A DNA stretch of 43,129 nucleotides from Clostridiales bacterium (GCA_031276195.1 JAISNN010000085.1:1-43129), one strand, 5' to 3'; positions 1 to 8,243 are shown, numbered from the stretch's first letter. Numbers and translations: made by a program. The notes: generated by a model not told the origin, from the sequence alone.

Positions 1-49
1 TTCCGCTTTTTACCACCTTTACCGACTTGCAATTTTTACATTCTAACAT
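1..49 (-). CDS. Partial zinc-ribbon protein, probable transposase N-terminus
   Basis: Only the first 16 codons are inside the window; the gene runs off the left edge. The ATG is at 47-49 with a GAGGTG ribosome binding site at 55-60. The peptide begins MLECKNCKSVKVVKSG. A CxxC knuckle at the very N-terminus followed by a Lys/Val-rich strand is typical of transposases of the IS1 and IS1595 type, whose zinc ribbon starts in this way. It could equally be another small zinc-ribbon protein. The start is well supported by an excellent upstream promoter; the identity is a guess from 16 residues. Confidence 0.45.
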   Translation of the reverse strand, partial: MLECKNCKSVKVVKSG

Positions 50-79
50 AATAGCACCTCAGAGAACTTATTTTATACT

Positions 80-108
80 ATTATATCATAAATATATCCA
101 TTTGTCAA
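80..108 (-). promoter_or_regulatory. Consensus vegetative promoter for the left-edge gene
   Basis: On the minus strand a perfect TTGACA (103-108) and a perfect TATAAT (80-85) are separated by exactly 17 bases. The start codon of the left-edge gene lies about 30 bases downstream. This is the strongest sigma-A-type promoter seen in the window. Confidence 0.8.
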
Positions 109-109
109 C

Positions 110-455
110 ACTCTCAATATTTTTAGAGTTTATCAGCACGCTACACAGCACGCGGAGGTGAGTGTGCAGATTGTTTTGACTGACCGAATTTTTATGTGTG
201 CCAACCGCTCTTTTGAATCACAAATAAGTGAGACCTCCCGAGTCCGTAAACTTATCTTTGAAAAACGCTATTCATTTTCGTGTTGAGCGGTAAGTCTCTG
301 TCGGTATCCTCGTATTTTTCATCGAGAATGCTTTAATCGTAACGGTTTTATCCTCATCGACACCGACAGCATTTTAGCCTCTTAGCTCTTTCCGCTATCG
401 CTTTTTTAAGCGGTTTTTTTGTTGCGCCGCTACGATGTATTATCTTCCCTTTGTT
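110..455. other. Spacer without a recognisable gene
   Basis: These 346 bases lie downstream of the radical SAM operon and upstream of the left-edge promoter. No convincing open frame is present on either strand. A short minus-strand stretch near 270-375 reads as a coding-like peptide (AVGVDEDKTVTIKAF) but has no start and soon stops, so it may be a gene remnant. I searched here for a Cys-, Thr- or Ser-rich precursor peptide for the maturases and saw none. Confidence 0.4.
392..420 (+). terminator. Possible weak rho-independent terminator
   Basis: CCGCT (392-396) can pair with AGCGG (409-413) and is followed by seven T on the plus strand. The stem is only five pairs. In this orientation it would stop plus-strand transcription, so it is not the terminator of the minus-strand radical SAM operon. 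Confidence 0.35.
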
Positions 456-1388
456 TCAAATTTTTTCTCCTTTAATTGTTTTTAATAAATTGCTTCCCAA
501 ATACTTATAAGCAGAACGCCAAGTTCCACAGCAAATATTTTTAACATCACATTCTGCGCATTCATTATAAAATGTTCCACATTGACTTGCAAATTCTTGG
601 ACGATTTTGTCTTGAAACTCAACATTTGGAGCCATGTAAGTATTTGTACAATTCTTATTGCTAAAATACTTCCAATAATATGGGTCAACAAGGCATAGCG
701 GAGTTTCGATTATTTCTATTCTCCTTGTTCGCCCTCTCTCATTTTGCTCAAAATAATCAAGTGCATTCTCAATGAAAGGCTGAAGTTCTGTATATAAAAT
801 TGCAAGTTTGTCTTGATTCTTCAAAGCTCTACCACAAAAATCCATTACACAAAAACAAATGCTTACTTCTGGAGGAAATGTTTTTGCAATAAAACTACTG
901 TATTCAGTCAATTTTTTATATGAAACCCCATTTAATATATTTTTAATAGTAATTTGGATTCCCTTATCAAGCAAGTTAAATAAGCCGCTAATTGTATTCT
1001 CATGGCTACCTCTTACCCCAGTAATCGCGTCGTGTTCTTCGGCTTTATCTGAATGAATTGCTGTCACTACACTAAATGCTCCCTCTCCAATAGCACTTTT
1101 TATTTTTTTTACATTGTCCTTAGCGGCAAACGTAATTGAATTTGAAAGTAGAGTTATTTTGTAACCTGCCTTGCAAAGGTAATGCATTATCTTTGCAAAA
1201 TCATGATGAAGCGTTGGCTCTCCACCCGAAACAGTAATATGCTGACCAATGTTGTTAATTGTGAGAATAGGATATGCCTTTTTAATCTCATCAAAACTTA
1301 ATGCCTTGTTTAACCTGTCTGCGGTAGTACATGGGCATATAATACAAGCAAGATTACATTTATATCCTAATGCTAAGTACGATGACAT
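456..1388 (-). CDS. Radical SAM protein with C-terminal cysteine cluster
   Basis: The 310-residue protein starts directly with the radical SAM cluster motif: C11, C15 and C18 in KCNLACIICPC bind the 4Fe-4S cluster that cleaves S-adenosylmethionine. GGEP at 55-58 is the SAM-binding motif. The C-terminal third has many further cysteines, including NECAECDVKNICCG, which resembles an auxiliary-cluster (Twitch/SPASM-like) domain seen in peptide-modifying enzymes. The ATG at 1388 has a GGGGAGGATAAC binding site and overlaps the upstream radical SAM gene by 16 bases, so the two are translationally coupled. The absence of any N-terminal extension suggests that it relies on a partner for substrate recognition. 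Peptide maturation is inferred from context; the exact modification cannot be read from the sequence. Confidence 0.85.
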   Translation of the reverse strand: MSSYLALGYKCNLACIICPCTTADRLNKALSFDEIKKAYPILTINNIGQHITVSGGEPTLHHDFAKIMHYLCKAGYKITLLSNSITFAAKDNVKKIKSAIGEGAFSVVTAIHSDKAEEHDAITGVRGSHENTISGLFNLLDKGIQITIKNILNGVSYKKLTEYSSFIAKTFPPEVSICFCVMDFCGRALKNQDKLAILYTELQPFIENALDYFEQNERGRTRRIEIIETPLCLVDPYYWKYFSNKNCTNTYMAPNVEFQDKIVQEFASQCGTFYNECAECDVKNICCGTWRSAYKYLGSNLLKTIKGEKI

Positions 1389-2752
1389 GTTATCCTCCCC
1401 GACATATTGTCTACTGTTTGAGGCTCCGACAAGATCAACTCAATTAATTTCGGATATATGACTTTATTGATAGCACATTCTACCTCATCTATTTCTTCTT
1501 TATTTCCATTGTATCTCCTGCGACTGGCACATCCACCCTTGCAATAATATTCCCATGGACAATTCTCGCATTTTGCTCCTGAATGAACAAAAAAATCGTG
1601 TTGCCTTTTCTTTTCTGCTATCGAATCAAACTCGAATGTGCTATCAAAGATATTTGCAAGTTTTTCATTCGGAAAGTCAAGTGTTTCGCAAGGAAAAATA
1701 TTGCCATCGCAGTCAATTGATATCATTGCCTCCCCGCCTCGGCAACCATTAGATAAGCAAAAATTGTTATTGGTTCTGCTCAGCAAATTCTGCAGACGAG
1801 TAAGAAGATTGTCCTCATTAAAACGAATTCCCATCCGATAATATGCGAATATTGTATCACACAATTCAGCGGCAAACCGCTCTATTTGTACTGTGCTGGG
1901 AGCAAGCCTCGACTCTACAGCATTTGGATTATCTTTAACAATATTAAATTTTACATTTGTTATATTCAAATCATATATATAAAATTGAATTAGATCTTTT
2001 ATTCTGTCAATGTTCATTTTTGTTAGAACATTAATAACGCTAAAATCAACAAAATAATATTTCTTAAGGTTCTTAATCCCTTGTATCACCATTTCGTAGC
2101 TTTTTGAGCCATCTGCTAATCGACGTTGTGCATTATGTGCCTTCTCGTCTCCGTCGATACTGACACCAACCTTAATATTGAGATTCATAAGTTCCTTTGC
2201 TATTGCATCATTAATTAAACTCGCATTCGTTTCGACATCAATACAAACTTCAATACCAGAATTACTAAAGCATTTGCATAGGCTTTTTATCCCTTCAAGA
2301 TATAGCAACGGCTCCCCCCCAAATGCTTGAATCCCAATTTGTTTAATGTCATTTTTTCTACAATAGCCTATAATTTTCATGGCAATTTTTGAAATCGTGT
2401 CACTCGACATTTGGCTATTGGTTAAATGATTTCTAAAACAATACAGACAATTAAAGTTACAGCTTTTTGTGATGTCAATAATAAAATACTTTATCTTAAT
2501 AGGGGCAATTTGCTCACCATGGTGTGCCCCGATAAGAAATCCCCTTTGTATAAGCTTAAAGGCCAGTTGCTCCGAAATCTTATTAATCCTTATCTCTGCA
2601 ACAAACTCTTTATGGAGAATTATTGATTTGCCTTGTTTGTTCAAAAGAAAGCTGTATTCACTCGAATCAGAAAAGACATAAGCCTCTATAAACTCAAATA
2701 TATCACTCGTTAAATAATCTATCGAGAATTTGCCAATTTTCTTATGAGTCAT
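1373..2752 (-). CDS. Radical SAM/SPASM peptide maturase
   Basis: The 459-residue protein has three parts. Residues 1-85 form a small domain (FLLNKQGKSIILHKEF, then LIQRGFLIG) like the leader-binding N-terminus of peptide maturases. Residues about 86-300 are the radical SAM barrel, with C98, C102 and C105 in SCNFNCLYCF and GGEP at 145-148. The C-terminus is a SPASM domain with cysteines in NGCRGGE, IDCDGNIFPCE and CENCPWEYYCKGGC, which bind auxiliary clusters. This architecture is shared by anSME-type, sactipeptide, ranthipeptide and His-Xaa-Ser maturases. The ATG at 2752 has a GGGAGG binding site and overlaps the preceding small gene by four bases. It ends in TAG with a second in-frame TAG two codons on, so this amber codon is a genuine stop. 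Confidence 0.88.
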   Translation of the reverse strand: MTHKKIGKFSIDYLTSDIFEFIEAYVFSDSSEYSFLLNKQGKSIILHKEFVAEIRINKISEQLAFKLIQRGFLIGAHHGEQIAPIKIKYFIIDITKSCNFNCLYCFRNHLTNSQMSSDTISKIAMKIIGYCRKNDIKQIGIQAFGGEPLLYLEGIKSLCKCFSNSGIEVCIDVETNASLINDAIAKELMNLNIKVGVSIDGDEKAHNAQRRLADGSKSYEMVIQGIKNLKKYYFVDFSVINVLTKMNIDRIKDLIQFYIYDLNITNVKFNIVKDNPNAVESRLAPSTVQIERFAAELCDTIFAYYRMGIRFNEDNLLTRLQNLLSRTNNNFCLSNGCRGGEAMISIDCDGNIFPCETLDFPNEKLANIFDSTFEFDSIAEKKRQHDFFVHSGAKCENCPWEYYCKGGCASRRRYNGNKEEIDEVECAINKVIYPKLIELILSEPQTVDNMSGRITCHRT

Positions 2753-3018
2753 TCTACCATGCCTCCCTGAACTAACGCGACAAAAATATTTTCGGCTTCT
2801 TTACAATCACTCTGAAGCAAACGCTTAAACTCAGCTTCTTCAATTCCCTTTCTAATTGCATTATCAATAGCCAAAATTTCTAATTGCCCACCTTTCAATA
2901 GAATCGTTTTTCCGTTAATTTGATTAACAAAATGCATGCCTTCAGCAGCATATTTTGTCCCAGCGTAAGGAGATAAAAAAATAAGATTAATATTTTCCTT
3001 GTTGTATTTGACTTGCAT
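2749..3018 (-). CDS. Small PqqD/RRE-like protein
   Basis: This 89-residue protein has no clear named family. Its C-terminal two-thirds (NGKTILLKGGQLEILAID, a Glu-rich helix, EFKRLLQSD, ENIFVALVQGGMVE) follow the pattern of PqqD-type RiPP recognition elements: a short beta-strand pair, then winged-helix helices ending in a strand after a Gly-Gly turn. Such proteins bind the leader of the precursor peptide and present it to the radical SAM enzyme. It starts 4 bases after the kinase-like gene and overlaps the next gene by four bases (ATGA), so it is made with the two maturases. The alternative that it is itself the substrate is less likely because it has only one Cys and no repeated or core-like tail. 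Confidence 0.5.
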   Translation of the reverse strand: MQVKYNKENINLIFLSPYAGTKYAAEGMHFVNQINGKTILLKGGQLEILAIDNAIRKGIEEAEFKRLLQSDCKEAENIFVALVQGGMVE

Positions 3019-3022
3019 GATT

Positions 3023-4048
3023 TTATGAATTACTCCAATTTGTATTCTCGTTTATATAACGCAGTTTATTAGCAAATTCACCACAACTAATTTTTAAACC
3101 ATAAGAGCTATTGCTTAATACTTCGGAAATCAAATGCATTAAACATTCCTGCCTTGTTGATGACCAATGTTGTAATTTTGCACTCGCAAACTTATAAAAT
3201 GTTTTTTCATCATCCTTCTCAAATCGATAATCCGATAACTTTAGTAGCAACATCTTAGCAATGCAGCATAAATCGCTATGCACACCAATGTTCAAATTAT
3301 CACTTTGCATTAATTCTTTAGGTGCAGTTTCTGGTGAGCAACGAAATTTAGAAGTCTTTGAAATCTTGTTCAGCAATACAATACTATCAAAATCCACCAT
3401 ACGAACTTCAACAATGTTATCCATATCTTTAACAAGATAATTTGATGATTTAATATCTACCATTAACCAACCTAACTTGTGCATTTCCTCCGTCATACTT
3501 GCAATTGATACGCACACTGACAAAATGTGCTCGATAGTTTCATTTTTGAGTTTATCCCATGCAACTCCGTCTTCATGTAAGGACAAAGTGTACAACGTTC
3601 CATTCCCTCTATAGCATCCGCGTAACTTCACAATACAACTTGAAATATTAGGGAAACCACACAATTGCTGTGCAACTTTTGCGGCGAAAACAAAGCGACG
3701 CGCTTCTTTTTTCCATTCTATCCATGAACACAATGTTTTTTTGAGTCTTACAGAGGAATCAACACGAGTAATCAAGCCTTTTTCATACATCCCCTCAGGA
3801 AAAAACTCTTTTAAAACACATTTCACATCAAGCACATCAACTAAATAAGCGAATAGATTATACCCAACGCCGATTAGACTATTGACTACGACCTCGATCT
3901 TTTCATTTCCACGCAAACTGATTTTTACACCATTGCGCAAAGACATTGCATCGCGATTCATTGTGGTTATTTGTACCCATTCCTTAATTGATATTCTGGC
4001 GTTCTTAAACACTTCCAGTCCAACTTTTGAAAATTCCTCACTCCTCAA
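3023..4048 (-). CDS. Protein-kinase-like enzyme of the maturase operon
   Basis: The 341-residue protein keeps the key parts of a eukaryotic-like Ser/Thr kinase. A glycine loop (IGVGYNLFAY, about 59-68) is followed by the ATP-binding Lys K80 in VLKEFFPEG, a context close to the KEYFP signature of bacterial kinases. The catalytic loop reads LMVDIKSSNYL with D198, K200 and N203; the metal-binding DFD is at 219-221; an activation segment (CSPETAPKE, 237-245) and a D259-centred helix follow. The HRD histidine and arginine are replaced (LMVD). All phosphotransfer residues are present, so it may be active. Operon position suggests that it phosphorylates the peptide or a partner. The start is uncertain: TTG at 4048 follows the antiterminator stop by three bases but lacks a good binding site; an ATG at 3961 is an alternative. 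Confidence 0.75.
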   Translation of the reverse strand: MRSEEFSKVGLEVFKNARISIKEWVQITTMNRDAMSLRNGVKISLRGNEKIEVVVNSLIGVGYNLFAYLVDVLDVKCVLKEFFPEGMYEKGLITRVDSSVRLKKTLCSWIEWKKEARRFVFAAKVAQQLCGFPNISSCIVKLRGCYRGNGTLYTLSLHEDGVAWDKLKNETIEHILSVCVSIASMTEEMHKLGWLMVDIKSSNYLVKDMDNIVEVRMVDFDSIVLLNKISKTSKFRCSPETAPKELMQSDNLNIGVHSDLCCIAKMLLLKLSDYRFEKDDEKTFYKFASAKLQHWSSTRQECLMHLISEVLSNSSYGLKISCGEFANKLRYINENTNWSNS

Positions 4049-4051
4049 AAA

Positions 4052-4597
4052 TTACTTTAAATCTTTCGCTATCGCATGAATTATTTCCAACCCGACCGTC
4101 ATTTCACTTATCGCTCCGAAGAACTCAATTTCAATTACGGCTTGTCGCTTGTGTTTGTTTATTCTTTTGATGATGCTTTCCTTGCCCGTTAGTGCGCCGG
4201 CGGTGACAACTATTTTGTCACCCTCTGCAAATCCCACCGAAGTTTCTATGCACCGCTTGTCGCCTATCAGGTATTGCAACGCTCTCTGCTCGTCCTCGCT
4301 TACCGCTATGCGCTCCGAATCGCCGTAGCCCAAAATGCGAATGACGTGGCTTGAGGTTTTTACGAAGACATCTGTCGTTTCCTAAAACCGCTTGCTGTCC
4401 ATCGTGGTTTCGATGAATACATAGCCGGGGAACAGTAACTCCGATTCCAATTTGTCCTTGCCGCCCTTGCGAAACTTGCGCTCGCTCTTGGGTGCGAACG
4501 GCTTGAAATCGAGTCCTTTGAAACGAGTCTTTATCGCTTCAATCACCATGTTTTCGCGCGCCGCCTTTACGAACAGCACATACCAATAAAACGACAA
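4052..4597 (-). pseudogene. loaP: LoaP/NusG-type antiterminator interrupted by an in-frame TAG
   Basis: Read through one TAG codon at 4382-4384, this is a 182-codon frame (181 residues plus the final TAA) with the layout of LoaP, a specialised NusG paralogue. The first part is an NGN domain (SFYWYVLFVKAARENMVIEA, then LLFPGYVFIET); the second, in the same frame with no other defect, contains SSHVIRILGYG, YLIGD and a KOW-like domain (GFAEGDKIVVTAGALTGKES). The start is TTG at 4597, chosen because AAGGAGG at 4603-4609 sits five bases upstream; the longer GTG frame from 4648 has none. LoaP proteins are known to prevent termination in long antibiotic operons, so its place as first gene suggests control of the downstream maturase genes. 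The TAG may be a decay mutation, a sequence error, or suppressed. It is not certain that the gene is dead. Confidence 0.7.
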
Positions 4598-4609
4598 ATA
4601 AACCTCCTT

Positions 4610-5041
4610 GAGGCTACGACTCCGCCAATGCCGTTTGTTAAACGTCACGCGGAAGGATTTGTATGAACCCTACCCTACGCTACCGCGACCCGCCGACAGT
4701 AGTTTTGGATAAGTAATTGAGGGGGTGTCCAATAGCAAAACGGCAAGGAGTTCGCGCCCGTCTTGTCGTTTATTCGGTCATCTTTCGCACAGTTAGTATC
4801 TATACGAAGTTTGCATAATTCAAACGGCTCAAAATCGTTCGGCAACGGAAAATTTTGATGTTGAAATGCCGCTCCGGTTGTTGTACACTTGATTACGAGG
4901 TGTCGGAGGGTGTCGAAAGAGGTGCCAAGCAAAAAAAATATGTTTTTTTGTCGATAGAGAGTAAAAACGCTTGCAATTGCTCGCGTTTTGTTGTATATTT
5001 ATAGATGTTCAATATGCGTATATACTAACTGTGCGAAGTCG
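4610..5041. other. Leader or spacer upstream of the antiterminator
   Basis: About 430 bases separate the antiterminator from the integrase end. LoaP-controlled operons usually carry a leader RNA hairpin in such a place, but I could not identify one by eye. No clean promoter pair was found. A weak 85-codon minus-strand frame at 4675-4932 opens with TTG without a ribosome binding site and is not reported as a gene. Confidence 0.4.
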
Positions 5042-5069
5042 GCGGCTAAAAAATAGTAGCCGCTTTTTT
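5042..5069 (+). terminator. Hairpin with T-tract at the integrase 3' end
   Basis: GCGGCTA (5042-5048) pairs perfectly with TAGCCGC (5057-5063), followed by six T on the plus strand. It would stop plus-strand transcription entering the integrase gene from the left. On the minus strand the hairpin includes the integrase stop codon but has no U-tract. Confidence 0.55.
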
Positions 5070-6011
5070 GTTGCAGAAATATGCGTTGAGCATACTCATC
5101 CCTTTGATTTTCTGTTCTGTTAGGCTGTGAACGTAGCGATTGATTGTTATGGTTGAGTTAGCGTGGCCGAGGATTTCGCTCACGCTTTTGATGTCCATGC
5201 CGATTTCTATCGCCCTTGACGCGAATGTATGCCGGGTTGTGTGGTAGCCGCGATAAGCCACGCCCGCAGATTTGAGCAACTTTGCGTATATCATCTGCAA
5301 GGTTCGCGGATGAACATGCCGACCGTCCGGCATCGCGATTACGTGCCGGCCGTTGCTTTCCGCTCTTGCTTTCAATAGCAATTCACGGAGAAAATCAGTC
5401 AGCGGAATCATTCGCTTTGCGTTTGCCGTTTTCGGTTCTTGTTCGAGCATGACCGTTTTATTCTTGCCGCCGTTTTTGTTCTCGGCGCGGTTCAGCGACT
5501 TTTTGATGTTTATGACTTTGCTCTCGAAGTCGATATTCTCCCACCGCAGACCGCATAGCTCACCTATCCGCAGACCCGTATAAAGGCTTATAATTACACC
5601 CAAGGTTCGATTGTCATCCGACTGCTCTATCGCCGCTTCGATTCGGCTCTGCTCCTCTTGTGTGAACACGTCCACCTCTTTCTCCACGACTTTCGGAAGC
5701 CGCATTCTAACGCACGGATTCTTGCTTATATACTCATAGTCGGCGGCACACTGAAGCGCGCTCGACAGCATTAAGGCAATCACTCGGACAGTCTTTGCCG
5801 CAAGCCCTTTGTCGTCCGTACTCAGCGTGTGGACAAATTGCTGTATCGTCATAGGCTTTATTTCGCCAAGCCTGCAACCGCCCAACAGCCGTTTGATATG
5901 ATTATCGATGTACCCTCGGTATGCCGTGTAGGTGTTAAATCTCACATTCTCGCGGATAGCCGTTTCTACCCACCAGTCCAAGAATTCGTTAAGTGTGCTT
6001 TGCTCGTTCAT
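5046..6011 (-). CDS. int: Tyrosine recombinase (integrase)
   Basis: This 321-residue integrase has an N-terminal SAM-like DNA-binding domain (about 5-95) and a C-terminal catalytic domain. The catalytic set is visible: R148 in YTGLRIGEL, H257 and R260 in YHTTRHTF, H283 in LGHANSTI, and the nucleophile Y293 in NRYVH. The size and motifs are those of Tn916/phage-type integrases of Firmicutes, lacking the usual extra N-terminal arm-binding domain. It would catalyse insertion and excision of the accessory segment. The ATG at 6011 has an AAAGGAGAT binding site which lies inside a long hairpin (see 6019-6086). It ends in TAG. No excisionase or relaxase is visible, so the element is small or decayed. 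Confidence 0.93.
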   Translation of the reverse strand: MNEQSTLNEFLDWWVETAIRENVRFNTYTAYRGYIDNHIKRLLGGCRLGEIKPMTIQQFVHTLSTDDKGLAAKTVRVIALMLSSALQCAADYEYISKNPCVRMRLPKVVEKEVDVFTQEEQSRIEAAIEQSDDNRTLGVIISLYTGLRIGELCGLRWENIDFESKVINIKKSLNRAENKNGGKNKTVMLEQEPKTANAKRMIPLTDFLRELLLKARAESNGRHVIAMPDGRHVHPRTLQMIYAKLLKSAGVAYRGYHTTRHTFASRAIEIGMDIKSVSEILGHANSTITINRYVHSLTEQKIKGMSMLNAYFCNKKAATIF

Positions 6012-6018
6012 ATATAAA

Positions 6019-6086
6019 AATCTCCTTTGGCGATATTCGCCCGCCGCCTATAAGCCGGCAAACAAAGCATATCGTCAAAGGAGATT
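6019..6086 (-). promoter_or_regulatory. Hairpin hiding the integrase ribosome binding site
   Basis: In minus-strand RNA the segments 6086-6069 and 6036-6019 are complementary over 18 bases with a single A-C mismatch. The 3' arm contains the whole AAAGGAGAT binding site of the integrase, and the start codon lies seven bases further. Folding would block translation. This would silence integrase mRNA that is read through from upstream while leaving open control by an event that disrupts the 5' arm. Confidence 0.7.
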
Positions 6087-6252
6087 AAAGTCTACGGGAA
6101 ACGCCCTCGAACATAAAAATTAACAACTGGAAATGGCAATCGGCTCTATATCAAAAACAAAGAGACGGCATTTTTTTAGAGAATGTTGGCTCAACCTGAT
6201 TGCCGTCATTTGTCAGCTTTTTGTGTTTTAATGAAAAACCTCCCAATCCCTA

Positions 6253-7586
6253 CTATTTCAGAATAACCCAATGCCCCTTCGAGCCTCCGACCCGTTTTAT
6301 GAAACCTTTCTCTTTCAGCCCGTCAAGGCTACGGTATACTGCTCTGATTGACTTCGCAACCTTGCCGGTAATCGCTTCTGCGGTGATTCTGTCATCCTTT
6401 TTGATTAGCTTGTAAATCACGAGTTCGTTATCGTCAAGAAACTCTTCCGCCGTAGTTCCGGATATCGGGTTCAGTAACGTCCGCCCGAATTCAAAGGTGA
6501 AGCTTTGTACGCCGTCGCTATATGCCACCTTAACGTCGGTCTCAGCGCATAGCGAAAAAACCTTGCGGAAACCCGTACCGTATTCTTCAATGCGGTTTGT
6601 CTTGTACAGCACATCGGTAATTATCGGATTTTTTAGCACTGACTTTAATCTCCCGCCGGCGTATTCCTCCGGATTTACGGTTTCAGGCAGATTGCCCGGA
6701 TTGAAAATATCAATCTGGCTTGGATACACGTCAATTTCATGCGCCGTAACGATATGCTCATATCGGGCATGGACGAACGAGTTAATGACAATTTCGCGGA
6801 CAGCGTCAACGGGAACTTCCGGAATATCGCGGCGGACTTCCTCGGTTATCTCGGCGCACCAACGCATGTGCTTATGAACAAACAATCTCCCCGCCTTAAT
6901 ACAATCATAAATATTTCCGCGAAAATGCTCTTGGGCTAAAAGGGTTATTCTCTCATCGGTCGCAAATAACGCGAGTTTGAGCATGACCGGTTTATGCTTT
7001 GCAAACAGCACGACGCCCGCGTTCGTGAGCCTCCCCGAACGTAATAAATTTAATTTTGTCAGTACGGTTGCCGCGTCGCTGTAAGGCTCGGAAAGGCGTT
7101 TTACTTCCGCGCCCTATTTGTATGCGGATATCAAAGTTTCCCCGTCGACGTCGTCAAGCGTGTACTCGGTCAGCGCGTTTTCCCAGTCCTCGTAAGTCGG
7201 GGACTGCGCTTTTATAAGGTCAACCAATTGCGCTTGCGTGATAGATTTATCTTCATCGGCGGCGCGGATATAATATCGGCCGTCAGCCGAATACGGCGTT
7301 TCTTTTCCGTCAAACGTCACTTTGATAACCGTTTTTCCACCAACCTCAACGGTTTCAATTTCAAAATACGGCATCGGTTTCACACGCTCATAAATACGGC
7401 TTGAACTATCGCGCGTGGTATCCTTGCCGATTTGGTGTCCAATCACTTTACCGTCGTTCGTTACGCCGAGATACAACTCGCCTTTCTTATGCTTGTTGAG
7501 TATTGCGCTGATTGAAATACAGCCTCATTTACTTCCGCAACTGACTTTTTGAACTCTAAGCGTTCATTCTCATACCCTAATTCCAT
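6253..7586 (-). pseudogene. Broken AlbA/HATPase-domain transcriptional regulator
   Basis: Three pieces of one gene lie in order. From the ATG at 7586 (AAGGAGAAC binding site) the frame encodes MELGYENERLEFKKSVAEV, the start of a Schlafen/AlbA_2 domain. Near 7515-7520 one base is missing; the next frame continues ILNKHKKGELYLGVTNDGKV as the family expects. A TAG at 7114-7116 then interrupts an otherwise continuous frame, which resumes as LTKLNLLRSGRLTNAGVVLF and runs through the C-terminal HATPase_c_4 domain (VREIVINSFVHARYEH, GNLPETV, EYGTGFRKVF) to a winged helix (AITGKVAKSIRAVYRSL). The family (COG2865, once annotated as RecG-like) comprises regulators with nucleic-acid-binding domains. Two separate lesions make decay the best reading. 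A fragment from GTG at 7011 remains open for 252 codons. Confidence 0.85.
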
Positions 7587-7842
7587 AAGATGTTCTCCTT
7601 TTAACTGCCATTTTAACTGACATCGGCTTGGCAGTCAAATCAACCGATTTAGGCTGTTAGACTGCCAAATCGGCGCGTTCACTGCCGCATAACTGCCATT
7701 ATACACGATTATTTTCCGGATGTCAATCTCTTTGACTGCCAAAGGTATGTGCGCTTAAATGCGTTGTCAAACAAAATCCAATAGGCTGAACGTTGGATAC
7801 CGCCATTCGTGTAAGTGTTTATCTGTTCGCGGTAATTTATGC

Positions 7843-8055
7843 TTAACGGCTATTCGACGTTCCATTTTCGCCTCGCCGCTCTTCGCAAAGCGCGGACAAA
7901 CCCTCTTCGCGATAAATCCGCATCCACGAAAGAACCACCTTCTTATCGGCTGCGCCAAACTCTTTCGCGGCAATCTTCGCGCCGTACTTATGCTCTAACA
8001 TCCATTCGATTACTTCTTGCTTGAATTTACCGTCATACTTCCTATTCTTCCCCAT
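7843..8055 (-). pseudogene. IS3-family transposase OrfA fragment
   Basis: This 70-codon frame encodes the N-terminal helix-turn-helix of an IS150-group OrfA: KYDGKFKQEVIEWML, then KIAAKEFG and VLSWMRIYREEGLSAL. Normal OrfA proteins are 100-170 residues; this one leaves the family after EERRG and ends, so the rest of OrfA and the whole OrfB catalytic part are missing. The ATG at 8055 has a GGGAGCGG binding site, and TATAAT lies just upstream at the expected place between the terminal inverted repeat and the gene. It cannot be an active transposase. Confidence 0.75.
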
Positions 8056-8124
8056 ACTTCCGCTCCCTTCTTTTCTATTATATCATAATCTTTTTCCTCT
8101 GTCCAACTCTTGGGGCGCGGTACA
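7843..8124 (-). mobile_element. 5' remnant of an IS3-family (IS150-group) insertion sequence
   Basis: The terminal inverted repeat is at 8100-8124 and reads TGTCCAACTCTTGGGGCGCG on the plus strand, close to the usual IS150-group end. The OrfA fragment follows internally. No matching right-hand inverted repeat or OrfB sequence is visible to the left of 7843, so the element is truncated. It marks the right limit of the accessory segment in this window. Confidence 0.65.
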
Positions 8125-8243
8125 CGGGAGGGGATAAAGAAGCGGAGATTAAACGGAATGAATTTTGAATAGCGGATTTTTTAGATAGAAACCGAATTGT
8201 TTTTGCGGGCAATTCCCTTTTATTAAGGATAAATTATGCCTAT

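Noticed and set aside
4675-4932. 85-codon minus-strand frame upstream of the antiterminator, considered as precursor peptide
   Set aside because: It opens with TTG, has no ribosome binding site, and shows no leader/core division or clustered Cys, Ser or Thr. It may be chance.
5025-5048. Reading through the integrase TAG as a third recoded amber codon
   Set aside because: The protein is complete at that point and a second TAG follows seven codons later, so it is a normal stop.
414-5074. TTTTTTGTTGC at about 415-425 and 5064-5074 as attachment-site core pair
   Set aside because: Eleven T-rich bases next to terminator-like hairpins are too short and too simple to support an att site.
4382-7116. 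Pyrrolysine or code-15 use of TAG in this genome
   Set aside because: Genes next to the two cases end in genuine TAG stops, the AlbA gene also has a frameshift, and no pyl genes or suppressor tRNA are in the window.
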